Part shown: positions 26,258-34,905 of the stretch, piece by piece
Layout of the letters: each line of letters begins with the position of its first letter
How positions within the stretch are numbered: the first letter of the stretch is position 1
DNA from: CALMEC01 sp031366605
GTDB taxonomy: Bacteria; Actinomycetota; Thermoleophilia; Miltoncostaeales; Miltoncostaeaceae
DNA length: 64,000 nucleotides
Reading direction: 5' to 3'
Assembly: GCA_031366605.1 (NCBI GenBank)
Contig: JANLOO010000037.1
Span: 51,972-115,971 of the forward strand
Position numbers and translations under genes: made by a program
Notes under the pieces: model-generated
Told to the model about the DNA's origin: nothing
Databases searched by the model: none
The model's input: only the letters and a program-made list of their open reading frames with translations

Positions 26258-27714
26258 GCGCGCGGCGTCTGCCCGCGAGCGTGGTCCTGACGGCGATGCT
26301 GCTCATCGGGCTCGCCACACGCATCGCCGCATACACCGGGCAGTCGTTCTCGTGGGGATCGGACGAATCACGGTTTCTCGGTGTCGTTCAGAACCTCGCC
26401 AACGGGTACTTCCCGTCCGGCGACGCGGAGTGGTTCGGCAGCCGGTTGGGTCTTTTGTGGCCCGTCGCCGGGTTGTTCAGGCTCGTCCACGCGAGTGACG
26501 CGATCGCGGCGATCTGGCCGCTGACGGTCTCGCTGACCGGCATCGTGGCGGCGTACCTGATCGGTCGGGACCTGGCACACCGTCGTGTCGGCTATGTCGC
26601 TGCCGCGCTGGTCGCGGTCGCACCGCTCGAGGCCCTGGTGGGCACGCGCCTGCGGCCGGATGCCATCGCCCCGGCGGTGGTGGCATTCGCGATGTGGTGT
26701 GCGCTGCGCACCCGGAGTGCCGGACGCTCGGGACTGCGGTGGGCGTTCGCCGCCGGGCTGTTGTTGGGCATCGCATGGTCAGTGCGCGAGAACGTGCTCG
26801 TCCTGGTTCCCGTACTCGTCATGGCGGGATGGGGTGCCCGTCGGCGCGGACTCATGGCCGGAATCGTCGGTGCCGCCGTTGCGCCGGCCGGCGCCGCCCT
26901 GGTGTTCGCGATCGGGGCGGGTGACCCCGTGCGGCCGCTGATCGGCGCGGGAACCGAAGGGGCGTTTCGCAACCCCGTCGACGCGTTCTCGCTGACTGAC
27001 ACCTACGCGGCCGCCATCACACGCGACGCGTTCGATCCGGGAAGCCCGTTGTTTCTGCTTGCGCCGACGCTGATCGGCGCCATTGGCGTCACCCTCTGCA
27101 CCCGTGATCGTCGGGCGCTGCTTCCCGGGGTGTGGCTGCTGTGGACCGCGGTGTACCTCGAGTTCGGAACACTGTTCAACCTCGCCAAACCGGTTCGATA
27201 TTTGACCCTCTGCACGATCCCGTGTGCGTTGCTCGTCGCACTCGCCGTCGATGGTCGCTACGCCGCGCTCGCACCGGCAGGAGTGGCGATCGCCGCGATC
27301 TGCGCGCTCTGGTACCTGCCCGGGCGTGTACTGCGACCGGATGACTCCACGCTGGTCGCACGGGTCGCAGATCGCCTCCGGTCGCTGCCTGAGGGCCCTG
27401 TGCTCGCAGAGAGCTACACGTGGTACGCCAAGCTCACCACGTACACGGCGCGGCGGCGGCTGACGATCCCGGAGGTGCAGGACCCCGAATTCCTGACGCC
27501 GTTCGACGCGCGGCGCACCCGGCTTCTCCTGCCGCTGCCGAGTCCCGCGGATTCCCGCGAGGGGTACATCGTGACCGGACCCATCCACCCCCGGGTGGGC
27601 TGGCCCACCAACTGGGACCGGGCGCGGGCGCGCATCGCCGCGACCGTGGCCTCAAACCAGCTTGAAGTCGTCGCCACGGTCGGGCCTGCCATGATCTGGC
27701 GGTGGCGACGATGA
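26254..27714 (+). CDS. GT39/ArnT-type polyprenol-dependent glycosyltransferase
   Basis: A 486-residue GT-C membrane protein. The first loop has the acidic motif WGSDESRFLGVVQNLANGYF, in the position of the catalytic Asp/Glu of ArnT and PMT enzymes, followed by about ten membrane helices (for example LTVSLTGIVAAYLIGRDLAHRRVGY). The C-terminal 120 residues are soluble. Such enzymes use a polyprenyl-phosphate sugar on the outer face of the membrane. The next gene, a GT2 enzyme, could make that lipid-linked donor. It is coupled to both neighbours through overlapping stop/start codons. Confidence 0.82.
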   Translation: MSARRLPASVVLTAMLLIGLATRIAAYTGQSFSWGSDESRFLGVVQNLANGYFPSGDAEWFGSRLGLLWPVAGLFRLVHASDAIAAIWPLTVSLTGIVAAYLIGRDLAHRRVGYVAAALVAVAPLEALVGTRLRPDAIAPAVVAFAMWCALRTRSAGRSGLRWAFAAGLLLGIAWSVRENVLVLVPVLVMAGWGARRRGLMAGIVGAAVAPAGAALVFAIGAGDPVRPLIGAGTEGAFRNPVDAFSLTDTYAAAITRDAFDPGSPLFLLAPTLIGAIGVTLCTRDRRALLPGVWLLWTAVYLEFGTLFNLAKPVRYLTLCTIPCALLVALAVDGRYAALAPAGVAIAAICALWYLPGRVLRPDDSTLVARVADRLRSLPEGPVLAESYTWYAKLTTYTARRRLTIPEVQDPEFLTPFDARRTRLLLPLPSPADSREGYIVTGPIHPRVGWPTNWDRARARIAATVASNQLEVVATVGPAMIWRWRR

Positions 27715-28403
27715 TCGGGATTGTGATCCCCGCACACAACGAGGAGCACACGGTCGGCGTGGTTGTCCGCGACATCCGCGCGACGCTGCCCGATGCGCAT
27801 ATCGTCGTCGTCGACGACCGGTCACGCGATGCGACGGCCTCGGTCGCGCGCAACGCCGGCGCCGAGGTGGTCCGGACCCCAGTCGGACTCGGCGGCTACG
27901 CGCAGGCTTTGCAGCGCGGGTACCAGGCAGCGATTGCCGCCGGTGCCCTCGAGATCGCTCAGGTCGATGCTGACGGACAACACGCCGCCGGCGATCTGCA
28001 CCTGCTGCTCGACGGGTTGTCGCGCTACGACCTGGTGGTCGGCAGCAGGTTCCTTGGACCCGGATACCGCATGCCGATTCCGCGTCGCGCCGGCATCACG
28101 GTGTGCCGATGGATGACCCGCCATATCGGCCGACTCCCGTTGACCGACCCCACGTCCGGTTTTCGCGCCGTCCGCACCGACGTTGCGCACGAGATCGCCG
28201 CCCACGGGTTTCCGGACAACCTGACCGAGGTCAGCTACCTGATCCGACTCCACCGTTCGGGTCGCGCGATCGGGGAGATCCCGGTCACCATGCGCCCACC
28301 CCAGGACGGCTCGATGCACGATGGGTTGGCCGGTGTCAGACACTTCGGGCGCATCGTCCGCGTCACCGCCGGTCTGGCCCTGGATCGCCGCTCAGGCTCG
28401 TAG
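27711..28403 (+). CDS. GT2-family glycosyltransferase (dolichyl/polyprenyl-phosphate sugar synthase-like)
   Basis: A 230-residue GT-A enzyme with the GT2 motifs GIVIPAHNEEHTVGVVVRDI, VVVDDRSRDAT and QVDADGQHAAGDLHLLLDGL (metal-binding D-A-D), then VVGSRF and a short C-terminal amphipathic part without membrane helices. This matches polyprenyl-phosphate mannose/glucose synthases. The ATG at 27711 overlaps the previous stop (ATGA); a GTG at 27702 in the same frame is possible. It probably supplies the lipid-linked sugar for the adjacent GT39-type enzyme. Confidence 0.88.
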   Translation: MIGIVIPAHNEEHTVGVVVRDIRATLPDAHIVVVDDRSRDATASVARNAGAEVVRTPVGLGGYAQALQRGYQAAIAAGALEIAQVDADGQHAAGDLHLLLDGLSRYDLVVGSRFLGPGYRMPIPRRAGITVCRWMTRHIGRLPLTDPTSGFRAVRTDVAHEIAAHGFPDNLTEVSYLIRLHRSGRAIGEIPVTMRPPQDGSMHDGLAGVRHFGRIVRVTAGLALDRRSGS

Positions 28404-28432
28404 TGGGCCCCTCCGAACGTCCTGTCGCGGAC

Positions 28433-28451
28433 CGACGGCTGCAAACCGTCG
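28433..28451 (+). terminator. Small hairpin after the GT2 gene
   Basis: CGACGG pairs with CCGTCG around CTGCAAA. The 175-nt gap between the GT2 gene and the next one holds nothing else I can assign apart from the promoter at 28566. Confidence 0.25.
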
Positions 28452-28565
28452 CGGGCGTTCGTCCTCGGCGGCCCGAATATGGCCGGGTACGCGGACGGCC
28501 TGCGCTCTGCGCTCGCTCGGTTTTTCGCTCGCCGGATTCATCGACAGACTTCCGGGTGGATCCAC

Positions 28566-28571
28566 TAGGCT
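28566..28571 (+). promoter_or_regulatory. -10 box TAGGCT of a leaderless promoter
   Basis: TAGGCT ends 7 nt before the GTG at 28579. TCGACA at 28541 is a possible -35 with 19-nt spacing. Confidence 0.55.
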
Positions 28572-28578
28572 TCGGCGC

Positions 28579-29529
28579 GTGGCAACGTGTGTCGTCACCG
28601 GGGGAGCGGGTTTCCTCGGCTCACATCTGTGTGACCGGCTCCTTGCCGAGGGACACCAGGTCATCTGCGTCGACAACCTCGACACAGGATCGCTCGAGAA
28701 CATCGAGCACATCGACGACCCGCGCTTCTCGTTCGTGTTGCACGACATGGTCGACCACATCGATCTGCCCGGGCCGATCGACGAGATCTACCACCTGGCA
28801 TCGCCCGCCAGTCCGATCGACTACCTGCGCCTGCCACTGCACACGCTCAAGGTCGGGTCGTACGGAACCCACAACGCGCTCGGGCTCGCCAAACGCCACC
28901 GTGCGCGTTTTCTGTTGACGTCCACCAGCGAGGTCTACGGCGACCCGCAGGTGCACCCGCAGCCCGAGACCTACTGGGGCCACGTCAACCCGATCGGCCC
29001 GCGCGGCGTGTACGACGAGGCCAAGCGTTACGCCGAGGCGCTGACGATGGCGTACAACCGCCAGCAGGGCGTCAACACCAAGATCGTGCGCATCTTCAAC
29101 ACGTACGGCCCGCGCATGCGCCCCCACGATGGACGTGCGATCCCGACCTTCCTGCGCCAGGCGATGGCCAACAAGCCGATCACCGTCTTCGGTGAGGGCT
29201 CCCAGACCCGGTCGTTCTGCTATGTCACGGACCTGATCGAAGGCCTGACGCGACTCGTGCGCAGCGACTACCACCAGCCGGTCAACATCGGCAACCCCGG
29301 CGAGTACACGATCCTCCAGCTCGCCGAGACGATCATCCGTATGACCGGCAGCCGCTCCGAACTCGTCTACGAGGCCCTGCCGCAGGACGACCCGATGATC
29401 CGCCAGCCGGACATCACGCTGGCGCGGGCACTGTTGGGATGGGAGCCGACCATCGAGCTCGAAGAGGGTTTGCAGGTCACCATCGACGCCGCCGCAGCGG
29501 CCATGACCCAACCCACCTCGCGCTCGTAG
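28579..29529 (+). CDS. UDP-glucuronic acid decarboxylase (UDP-xylose synthase)
   Basis: A 316-residue extended SDR enzyme. It has the NAD-binding GGAGFLGSHLCDRLL, the UXS signature YHLASPASPIDYLRLPLHTLKVG, TSTSEVYGDPQVHPQPETYWG, and the catalytic YDEAKR Tyr-Lys pair in GPRGVYDEAKRYAEALTM. UXS converts UDP-glucuronate to UDP-xylose, a precursor for the polysaccharide locus upstream. Similarity extends over the full family length. The start is a GTG directly after a -10 box, with no ribosome-binding site, and the first residues VATCVVTGGAGF match the family start. Confidence 0.93.
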   Translation: MATCVVTGGAGFLGSHLCDRLLAEGHQVICVDNLDTGSLENIEHIDDPRFSFVLHDMVDHIDLPGPIDEIYHLASPASPIDYLRLPLHTLKVGSYGTHNALGLAKRHRARFLLTSTSEVYGDPQVHPQPETYWGHVNPIGPRGVYDEAKRYAEALTMAYNRQQGVNTKIVRIFNTYGPRMRPHDGRAIPTFLRQAMANKPITVFGEGSQTRSFCYVTDLIEGLTRLVRSDYHQPVNIGNPGEYTILQLAETIIRMTGSRSELVYEALPQDDPMIRQPDITLARALLGWEPTIELEEGLQVTIDAAAAAMTQPTSRS

Positions 29530-29554
29530 CGCCCGGCGCCAACCGCGCAGGCGC

Positions 29555-30499
29555 GTGAACACCCCCGCCGCCGTGCCGGTCGTTCAGGCCGTCAACCTGA
29601 CCAAGCGCTATGGCCAGGTCGCGGCCGTCGACGGCATCGCATTCGACATTCAGCGGCAGGAGTGCTTTGGCTTCCTGGGGCCGAACGGCGCGGGCAAGAC
29701 CACGACGATGCGCATGCTCTCGTGCCTGGCGCAACCAGACGCGGGGCAACTCTCCGTGCTGGGGCTCGATCCCGCAGTCCACGCGCGGGCGGTCAAACGC
29801 CGCATCGGGGTCGTCGCGCAAGAGATCAACCTGGATGTGGAGCTGACCGTCCGCGAGAACCTGCTCGTCTACGCCCGGTACTTCGACATCCCGCGTCGTG
29901 AGGCCGGCCGCCGCGCCGACCAACTCCTGGCCTTCGTCCAACTCACCGACCGCGCGCATGACGGCGTGGACCGACTTTCCGGCGGAATGAAGCGGCGCAT
30001 CCAGATCGCGCGGGCCCTGGTCAACGAACCCGAACTGGTGTTGCTGGACGAGCCGACCACGGGCCTTGACCCGCAGGCGCGGCATCTGGTGTGGGAACGC
30101 CTGCGTGCCCTCAAGGAGCAAGGCGTGACCTTGGTGCTGACGACGCACTACATGGATGAGGCCGAGCAGCTGTGTGACCGTCTCGTCGTCATGGATAAGG
30201 GACGTATCGCCCGCGAAGGCGCGCCTGCGGCCTTGATCGCGGCCGAGGTCGGCCGCGAGGCGTTGGAGCTTCGTATCGCGCCCTCATCGATCACGGAGCT
30301 GCTCACACGCCTCGGCGCGGCGGTTGAGGGACACCAGATCCGCGGCGAGGTGCTCAACCTCTACTCCGGCAACGCCGAGGAGCTCTTTGGCCGAGCGCGC
30401 GCGACCGGCGTGCCGATCGAACTGCAGATGATGCGGCGGGCCACGCTCGAAGACGTGTTCTTCGCCGTCACCGGACACCGGCTGCTCGAGGAGCAATAG
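29555..30499 (+). CDS. ABC transporter ATP-binding protein (NodI/DrrA type), permease not adjacent
   Basis: A 314-residue ATPase with Walker A GPNGAGKTTT, Q-loop VVAQEIN, signature LSGGMKRRIQIARAL, Walker B LVLLDEPTTGLDP and switch His in LTTHYMDEAEQL. A C-terminal domain of about 90 residues ends RRATLEDVFFAVTGHRL, which is typical of drug or lipo-oligosaccharide exporters of the ABC-2 class. The partner permease usually follows directly but is absent here, with the next gene coding for a ferritin-like protein. The GTG start has no clear Shine-Dalgarno. It could serve polysaccharide export or a permease elsewhere. Confidence 0.9.
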   Translation: MNTPAAVPVVQAVNLTKRYGQVAAVDGIAFDIQRQECFGFLGPNGAGKTTTMRMLSCLAQPDAGQLSVLGLDPAVHARAVKRRIGVVAQEINLDVELTVRENLLVYARYFDIPRREAGRRADQLLAFVQLTDRAHDGVDRLSGGMKRRIQIARALVNEPELVLLDEPTTGLDPQARHLVWERLRALKEQGVTLVLTTHYMDEAEQLCDRLVVMDKGRIAREGAPAALIAAEVGREALELRIAPSSITELLTRLGAAVEGHQIRGEVLNLYSGNAEELFGRARATGVPIELQMMRRATLEDVFFAVTGHRLLEEQ

Positions 30500-30667
30500 G
30501 CCCTCCGTCACCGCTCACACGGACGCCGGGCGTCGCTGACGGACCCCCGCCCATTCGGCCCCGCGACGACGCATCCGCTGAAATGTTTCGAGTGGTTTGT
30601 TCAAGGGCATTCCATCGATACCAAAAACTGCCACCCGTGACCAACTGCTGGTCGGAGGAGTCAACTG

Positions 30668-31321
30668 ATGTCCGAATTGCTCACCCTTGAGGCGCTCGAC
30701 ACCGACGGAGCCATCCGCGAGTCGGTATTCCAGACGGCAAATGACACCCGCGCGACATTTCTGCGGAAGGGTCTGATCGGAGGCGGCAGCCTGGTCGCCG
30801 GTGGTGCCCTGCTCGGGCTTCCACAGGCGTTCGGCGCACCATCCAAGACGAACGACGTCGCGATCTTGAACTACGCCCTGACACTCGAATACCTCGAGGC
30901 CGCCTTCTACAACGAAGCGGTCGCTCGGGGCGCACTCTCTGGGGCGACGTTGGCGTTCGCGTTGGTCGTCAAGGACCACGAGAACGCCCATGTCGCGTAC
31001 CTCAAGAAGGCGCTCGGGAGCAAAGCGGTCAAGAAGCCGAAGTTCGACTTCAAGGGCACCACAACCGATCAGACCAAGTTCCAGGCCACGGCGTATGTCC
31101 TCGAGAACACCGGGGTTGCGGCCTACTCAGGCCAGGCGACGTTGATCAAGCAGGCAGCCGTCGTGAAGGCAGCGGTCTCGATCCTCACCGTCGAGGCCCG
31201 TCACGCGGGATGGATCGGCGCGATCATCGGCAAGGCCCCGGCTCCGCGCAGGTTCGACCGTGCCCAGTCCAAGAGCCAGATCCTGGCCGCTGTCAAGGGC
31301 ACCGGCTTCATTACCGGCTGA
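30668..31321 (+). CDS. Tat-exported ferritin-like domain protein
   Basis: A 217-residue protein. About 35 residues from the start is a twin-arginine-like export signal variant (TRATFLRKGLIGGGSLVAGG) with a single Arg before TFLRK, ending LGLPQAFGA. The mature part is a four-helix bundle of the DUF4439/ferritin_2 type: ALTLEYLEAAFYNEAV, KDHENAHVAYLKKAL, TVEARHAGWIGAIIG. The Glu and His residues in EYLEAAF, DHENAH and EARH fit a di-metal site. The ribosome site GGAGGAG is strong. A TatA paralogue follows 24 nt downstream, which supports Tat-dependent export. Its role may be iron or stress related. Confidence 0.85.
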   Translation: MSELLTLEALDTDGAIRESVFQTANDTRATFLRKGLIGGGSLVAGGALLGLPQAFGAPSKTNDVAILNYALTLEYLEAAFYNEAVARGALSGATLAFALVVKDHENAHVAYLKKALGSKAVKKPKFDFKGTTTDQTKFQATAYVLENTGVAAYSGQATLIKQAAVVKAAVSILTVEARHAGWIGAIIGKAPAPRRFDRAQSKSQILAAVKGTGFITG

Positions 31322-31345
31322 TTGCCGAAAGCGAGGTACGAAGCA

Positions 31346-31615
31346 ATGCTCGATTTCTCCCCAGTTCAAATCATCCTCGTGCTCGCAATCGCGCTCTTGG
31401 TGCTTGGTCCAAAGCGGCTGCCGGGCATGGCCAAGAGCCTCGGACATGGCCTGCGGGGGTTTCGTGACTCCCTGGCGGGTCACGACGATCCGGACGAACG
31501 CCCCGATGAGACCATCGCTGTCGTCACGACCGATCGCGTTCGGGACGACCGGACACCGGTGAGCGCTCGCCCGACGGAAACCACGTACGCCAAGCCGACC
31601 GCCGTGAACGACTAG
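31346..31615 (+). CDS. tatA: Sec-independent translocase subunit TatA (second copy)
   Basis: An 89-residue TatA/B protein with the start LDFSPVQIILVLAIALLVLG, the hinge PKRLPGMAKSLG, an amphipathic helix (HGLRGFRDSL) and an acidic, disordered tail. TatA oligomers form the Tat translocation element. The ATG at 31346 with GAGG upstream is chosen because it gives the family N-terminus; an in-frame TTG at 31322, right after the ferritin-like stop, would add eight residues. A second tatA lies with tatC near 34.6 kb. Pairing with a Tat substrate suggests a dedicated subunit. Confidence 0.9.
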   Translation: MLDFSPVQIILVLAIALLVLGPKRLPGMAKSLGHGLRGFRDSLAGHDDPDERPDETIAVVTTDRVRDDRTPVSARPTETTYAKPTAVND

Positions 31616-31630
31616 GCGAGCGCGCGTCAG

Positions 31631-31669
31631 GTCATCCGGTCCGGGGGCATGCCGCCCGGACCGGATGAC
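31631..31669. terminator. Strong 15-bp hairpin between convergent genes
   Basis: GTCATCCGGTCCGGG (31631-31645) pairs perfectly with CCCGGACCGGATGAC (31655-31669), with a 9-nt loop. It lies between the stops of tatA (+) and the MCP gene (-), so it can terminate both. There is no T-run. Confidence 0.75.
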
Positions 31670-31706
31670 GTGTGCTCATGGTCCTCCCGTCGGCTGACTG
31701 CCGGGA

Positions 31707-33560
31707 TCAGACGCCGAGCGACGCGTCCGCGCGCATCGCCAATGCTGCTGCGCGGCGGGCGACACGTGTCAAGGTGATCTCGGCACCACGCGCGATCGGA
31801 TGGTCCGCGGACGTCGCCGCAAGGACCGCTCCCCACAATGCCCCTCCGGTCCGGATCGGCACGCAGACACTGCTCGTGTAGCTGCCTGCACGCGCGATGC
31901 GCGCAACGCGGTCGCCGGCCAGCCGGCCATAGTCGTCAATCCGGGCGGGCGCGCCCGTGCGGAACACCGTGGCGAACGCCCCGCCGCCGTCCGGCGTGAA
32001 CGGGACCAGTCGCTGCCCATCAGGGAGGAACGTCGCCACCGGAACGACCTGCCCACCCGCGAACCGTGCCACCACGCCGCATTCGACGTCCAGTTCGACT
32101 GCGATGCGACGCGCGAGATCCTCGAACGACGTCACCGTCGGGGTCGTCGACGCAGCCGCCGAGTCGGTCTCGCCGATGTCGCCGGTTCCGCCGACGATCT
32201 GGTATCCGTCAGTGATCTCGCTGAGCTGCTCGGCGATCGCGGCAAGCGACTTCGCCGCTCCCTGGGTGTCGCTTGCGCCGGTTGCCATGTGGGTGCTCGA
32301 GGACGAGACCTCCGCCATCGCCTGGGCGATCTGGTCCATCCCCACGTGCTGCTCGCGAGCCGAAGCGGCGATGGTGGTCGCAAACTCAGCGGTTTCCTTG
32401 ATGTTCACTTCCATCCGGTCGATCGCATCACCCGCGAGACGCGCCCGTTCGACTCCGTTCTCGACTGCGCGTGAACCTTCTTCGGTTGCCAGCACTGCCG
32501 TCGCCGTCGCCTGTTCGATCTCGGCCAGGATGCCGCGGACCTGGGCGGTTGCGACCTTGGACTGTTCCGCCAGGCTGCGCACCTCCTGCGCGACGACCGC
32601 GAACCCCTTGCCCTGCTCACCGGCTCTGGCGGCCTCGATCGTTGCGTTGAGGGCCAACATGTTCGACTGGTCCGCCAGGTCGTTGACCGACTGGGTGATC
32701 GACTCGATCGCCCGGGTCCGCAGGGAGAGCGTGACGATGTCTTGCCCGATCTGGTCCACGCGTGATCGGATGACGGCCATACCCGACACGATTCCGTCGA
32801 CGGCGTCCGTACCCTCGGCGGAGATCGTCATCATCCCCGTCGCCCGATGTGCCAGGTCGCCTGCGCGTTCCGCGACTCCTCGCGCCGATGCCCGCACCTC
32901 GTCGATCGTGACCGACGTCTGTGCGACCGAGGCTGCTTGTTCGCTCGTCGCCGCGGTGTGCTGGATGACCACTGCAAGGATCTGACTCGTGGCCGCGGTC
33001 ATCTCGGTCGCCGCGACTTGGACGCGGCCGGACAAGACCCCCAGACGCTCGGCCATCTGATTGAGGTTGCCGGCAAGCGTGGCGAGCTCCGAATCGTCCT
33101 GGGCGGCACTGACGCGAGCCGTCAGATCGCCCTCGGCGATGCGCCGCGCAAACCGTCCGTACTCGGCGACGGTTGCGCGCAGTTCCGCGACGCGGCCCAG
33201 CTCGGCCCGCTCCAGCGCTCGGGTGCGACCCAACGCGGCCGCCGTGGTGTTGAATGCCGCGGCCACACGACCCAGCTCATCGTCGGCCGTGACCGCAACC
33301 TGCACGTCCGTGTTTCCCGTGGCAAGCAGGTCATAGGCGTCGTTGAGGGCGTCCAGCCGGCGCACGACGCGACGGGCGAACAAACCGGTGCACGTCAACG
33401 CAAACACGGGCAGCGCCAGCGCGGCCGCCTGAAGCAGCATCCGCTCGCCGGTTCCCGCAAGCTGCGAACGCCCGGCGACGATCAGCATCACGACGCTGAT
33501 GGGAACCGCGACGGCGAAGGCGCCGAGGAGCAGCTGGTGGGTCAGACGAAGACGAGGCAC
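31707..33560 (-). CDS. Methyl-accepting chemotaxis protein with C-terminal GAF domain
   Basis: A 617-residue chemoreceptor. Two membrane helices (about 8-28 and 43-62) are separated by only about 14 residues, so there is almost no periplasmic sensor. HAMP-like regions follow (about 63-175), then the MCP signalling helices (about 180-430) with the tip NATIEAARAGEQGKGFAVVA. A GAF domain (about 450-610) is added at the C-terminus, where most MCPs end. Sensing is therefore probably cytoplasmic through GAF. A sigma-28-like promoter precedes it. It should signal to the CheA in this genome. Confidence 0.92.
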   Translation of the reverse strand: MPRLRLTHQLLLGAFAVAVPISVVMLIVAGRSQLAGTGERMLLQAAALALPVFALTCTGLFARRVVRRLDALNDAYDLLATGNTDVQVAVTADDELGRVAAAFNTTAAALGRTRALERAELGRVAELRATVAEYGRFARRIAEGDLTARVSAAQDDSELATLAGNLNQMAERLGVLSGRVQVAATEMTAATSQILAVVIQHTAATSEQAASVAQTSVTIDEVRASARGVAERAGDLAHRATGMMTISAEGTDAVDGIVSGMAVIRSRVDQIGQDIVTLSLRTRAIESITQSVNDLADQSNMLALNATIEAARAGEQGKGFAVVAQEVRSLAEQSKVATAQVRGILAEIEQATATAVLATEEGSRAVENGVERARLAGDAIDRMEVNIKETAEFATTIAASAREQHVGMDQIAQAMAEVSSSSTHMATGASDTQGAAKSLAAIAEQLSEITDGYQIVGGTGDIGETDSAAASTTPTVTSFEDLARRIAVELDVECGVVARFAGGQVVPVATFLPDGQRLVPFTPDGGGAFATVFRTGAPARIDDYGRLAGDRVARIARAGSYTSSVCVPIRTGGALWGAVLAATSADHPIARGAEITLTRVARRAAALAMRADASLGV

Positions 33561-33592
33561 GGGGTTCGCTTTCTGGGAAGAGCTGTGCGCCC

Positions 33593-33621
33593 ACTATCGG
33601 ACGAACGAACCCCTGGCTTGA
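33593..33621 (-). promoter_or_regulatory. Sigma-28 (flagellar/chemotaxis) type promoter
   Basis: On the minus strand TCAAG (33621-33617) and CCGATAGT (33600-33593) are 16 nt apart. This resembles the FliA/SigD pattern TAAA-N15-GCCGATAA. It lies about 35 nt upstream of the MCP start, which suits a chemotaxis gene. Confidence 0.4.
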
Positions 33622-33763
33622 CCCGACGATTTGAACGTTTTCACGCGTGCCGGTCGCTCCCCCGTCCGACGCCGGACGCAGACCGACGAAGGACGTAGCC
33701 GCGAACCTCGGTGAGACTGGTGGGGACGGCGGTCGTGGCAGCGGGGGTCAGAGGACGGATTCA

Positions 33764-34570
33764 CTACGAATCGGGTGGGTCATCACTCGTCGCGGCGTCA
33801 TCGGTCCAGAGGTCATGCTTCCAGGCGGCGGGCTGACCGAACACCTTGGCCAACCAGATCCCCAGCAGGTAGAGAACGACCTGCGGGACCATCAGCAAGA
33901 TCATGCTGAACGGGTCGGCGCCGGGCAGGATCGCCGCGACCACTGCGATCACGACGATCGCGAGACGCCACTGACGGCGATAGATGGCGGCGGTCACCAG
34001 CCCGAGCCGTGCGAACGCGAGCATGGCCATCGGTACCTCGAACATCAGGCCCGTCGCGAGCACCAGGGACGTCACAAACCCGTAGTACTCACCGGCGCGC
34101 AATGAGTTTGTGAACAGGTTGTCGCCGAATTGCAGCAAGAAATTGAGTGCCACGGGCAGCACGAAGAGGAACCCGAACGCCGCCCCGGCAAGGAAGAGCG
34201 CCGACGTGCCCGCGACGACCAGGAGCATCCGGCGTCGCGGTTGCTCGGCGATTGCGGGGAGGATGAACGCGTAGAGCTGGTAGAGGCAGATCGGCAACGC
34301 CACGACGAGCGCCACCCAGAAGCACACCTTGAGCACCGTGAAGAAGCCCTCCGTCGGCGACAACGTCAGCAGGGTCCGGTACTTCGTCGGAAGCGGATGT
34401 GCGAGGAATCGCAGCAGACGCTCGTGAAACGCGTATGCGACACCGAACGCGACGACCAACGACCCGACCGCGATGATGATACGGCGGCGAAGCTCGTCCA
34501 GGTGCTCCACCACGCTGAGCGCCTCGTCCGGGCCCACGCGGCGAATCCCAGCGATGCCCCTTCGGGCCAC
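33764..34570 (-). CDS. tatC: Sec-independent translocase subunit TatC
   Basis: A 268-residue membrane protein with six helices and the conserved N-terminal EHLDELRRRI and FxxxxGYYG-related AGEYYGFVTSLVLATGLMFEVP. TatC binds twin-arginine signal peptides and starts translocation. It follows tatA by 5 nt. The annotated GTG start gives a 20-residue N-terminal extension rich in Arg/Gly before EHLDEL; a later GTG (VVEHLDEL) is possible. The tatA-tatC pair without tatB is common in Gram-positive bacteria. Confidence 0.95.
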   Translation of the reverse strand: MARRGIAGIRRVGPDEALSVVEHLDELRRRIIIAVGSLVVAFGVAYAFHERLLRFLAHPLPTKYRTLLTLSPTEGFFTVLKVCFWVALVVALPICLYQLYAFILPAIAEQPRRRMLLVVAGTSALFLAGAAFGFLFVLPVALNFLLQFGDNLFTNSLRAGEYYGFVTSLVLATGLMFEVPMAMLAFARLGLVTAAIYRRQWRLAIVVIAVVAAILPGADPFSMILLMVPQVVLYLLGIWLAKVFGQPAAWKHDLWTDDAATSDDPPDS

Positions 34571-34575
34571 CGGTC

Positions 34576-34899
34576 CTACGCGCCCGCTGGGGTCTGCGGC
34601 GCCGGTCCGGTGGCGCCGCTGACGACGACCCCGTCGAGCAGATCGTCCTCGACCTCGACGGCATCTGAGGACGCACTCTGGGTGCGCCCGACCGGGCCGG
34701 CGGCAGATGAGGCGTCGTCGTCGCGATCGGGGTCACCGCCAACGGCCGCGCTCACGTCCTCGGTGATCGCGCTGACCTGTGTTTTGAGTTCCCGGATACC
34801 ACGACCGACCTGGCGCCCGAGTTCGGGGAGCCGTTTGGGTCCGAACACGAGCAACGCGATGACGAGGACGATCATGATCTGGACGGGCGAGAAGTCGAT
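34576..34899 (-). CDS. tatA: Sec-independent translocase subunit TatA, probable ATC start
   Basis: The frame beginning at an ATC codon (34897-34899) encodes (M)DFSPVQIMIVLVIALLVFG then PKRLPELGRQ, which is colinear with the TatA at 31346 (LDFSPVQIILVLAIALLVLG). The first ATG (34875) would remove half of the membrane helix, and no ATG, GTG or TTG lies in frame before the stop at 34909-34911. A TAGGCT box ends 6 nt before the ATC, so a leaderless start there is likely. The tail is long and acidic (about 107 residues in total). It is co-transcribed with tatC. Confidence 0.85.
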   Translation of the reverse strand: MDFSPVQIMIVLVIALLVFGPKRLPELGRQVGRGIRELKTQVSAITEDVSAAVGGDPDRDDDASSAAGPVGRTQSASSDAVEVEDDLLDGVVVSGATGPAPQTPAGA

Positions 34900-34905
34900 G
34901 TCAAC

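Noticed and set aside
34576..34875. tatA started at the first ATG
   Set aside because: This would leave too few hydrophobic residues for the membrane helix and lose the DFSPVQI segment shared with the other TatA.
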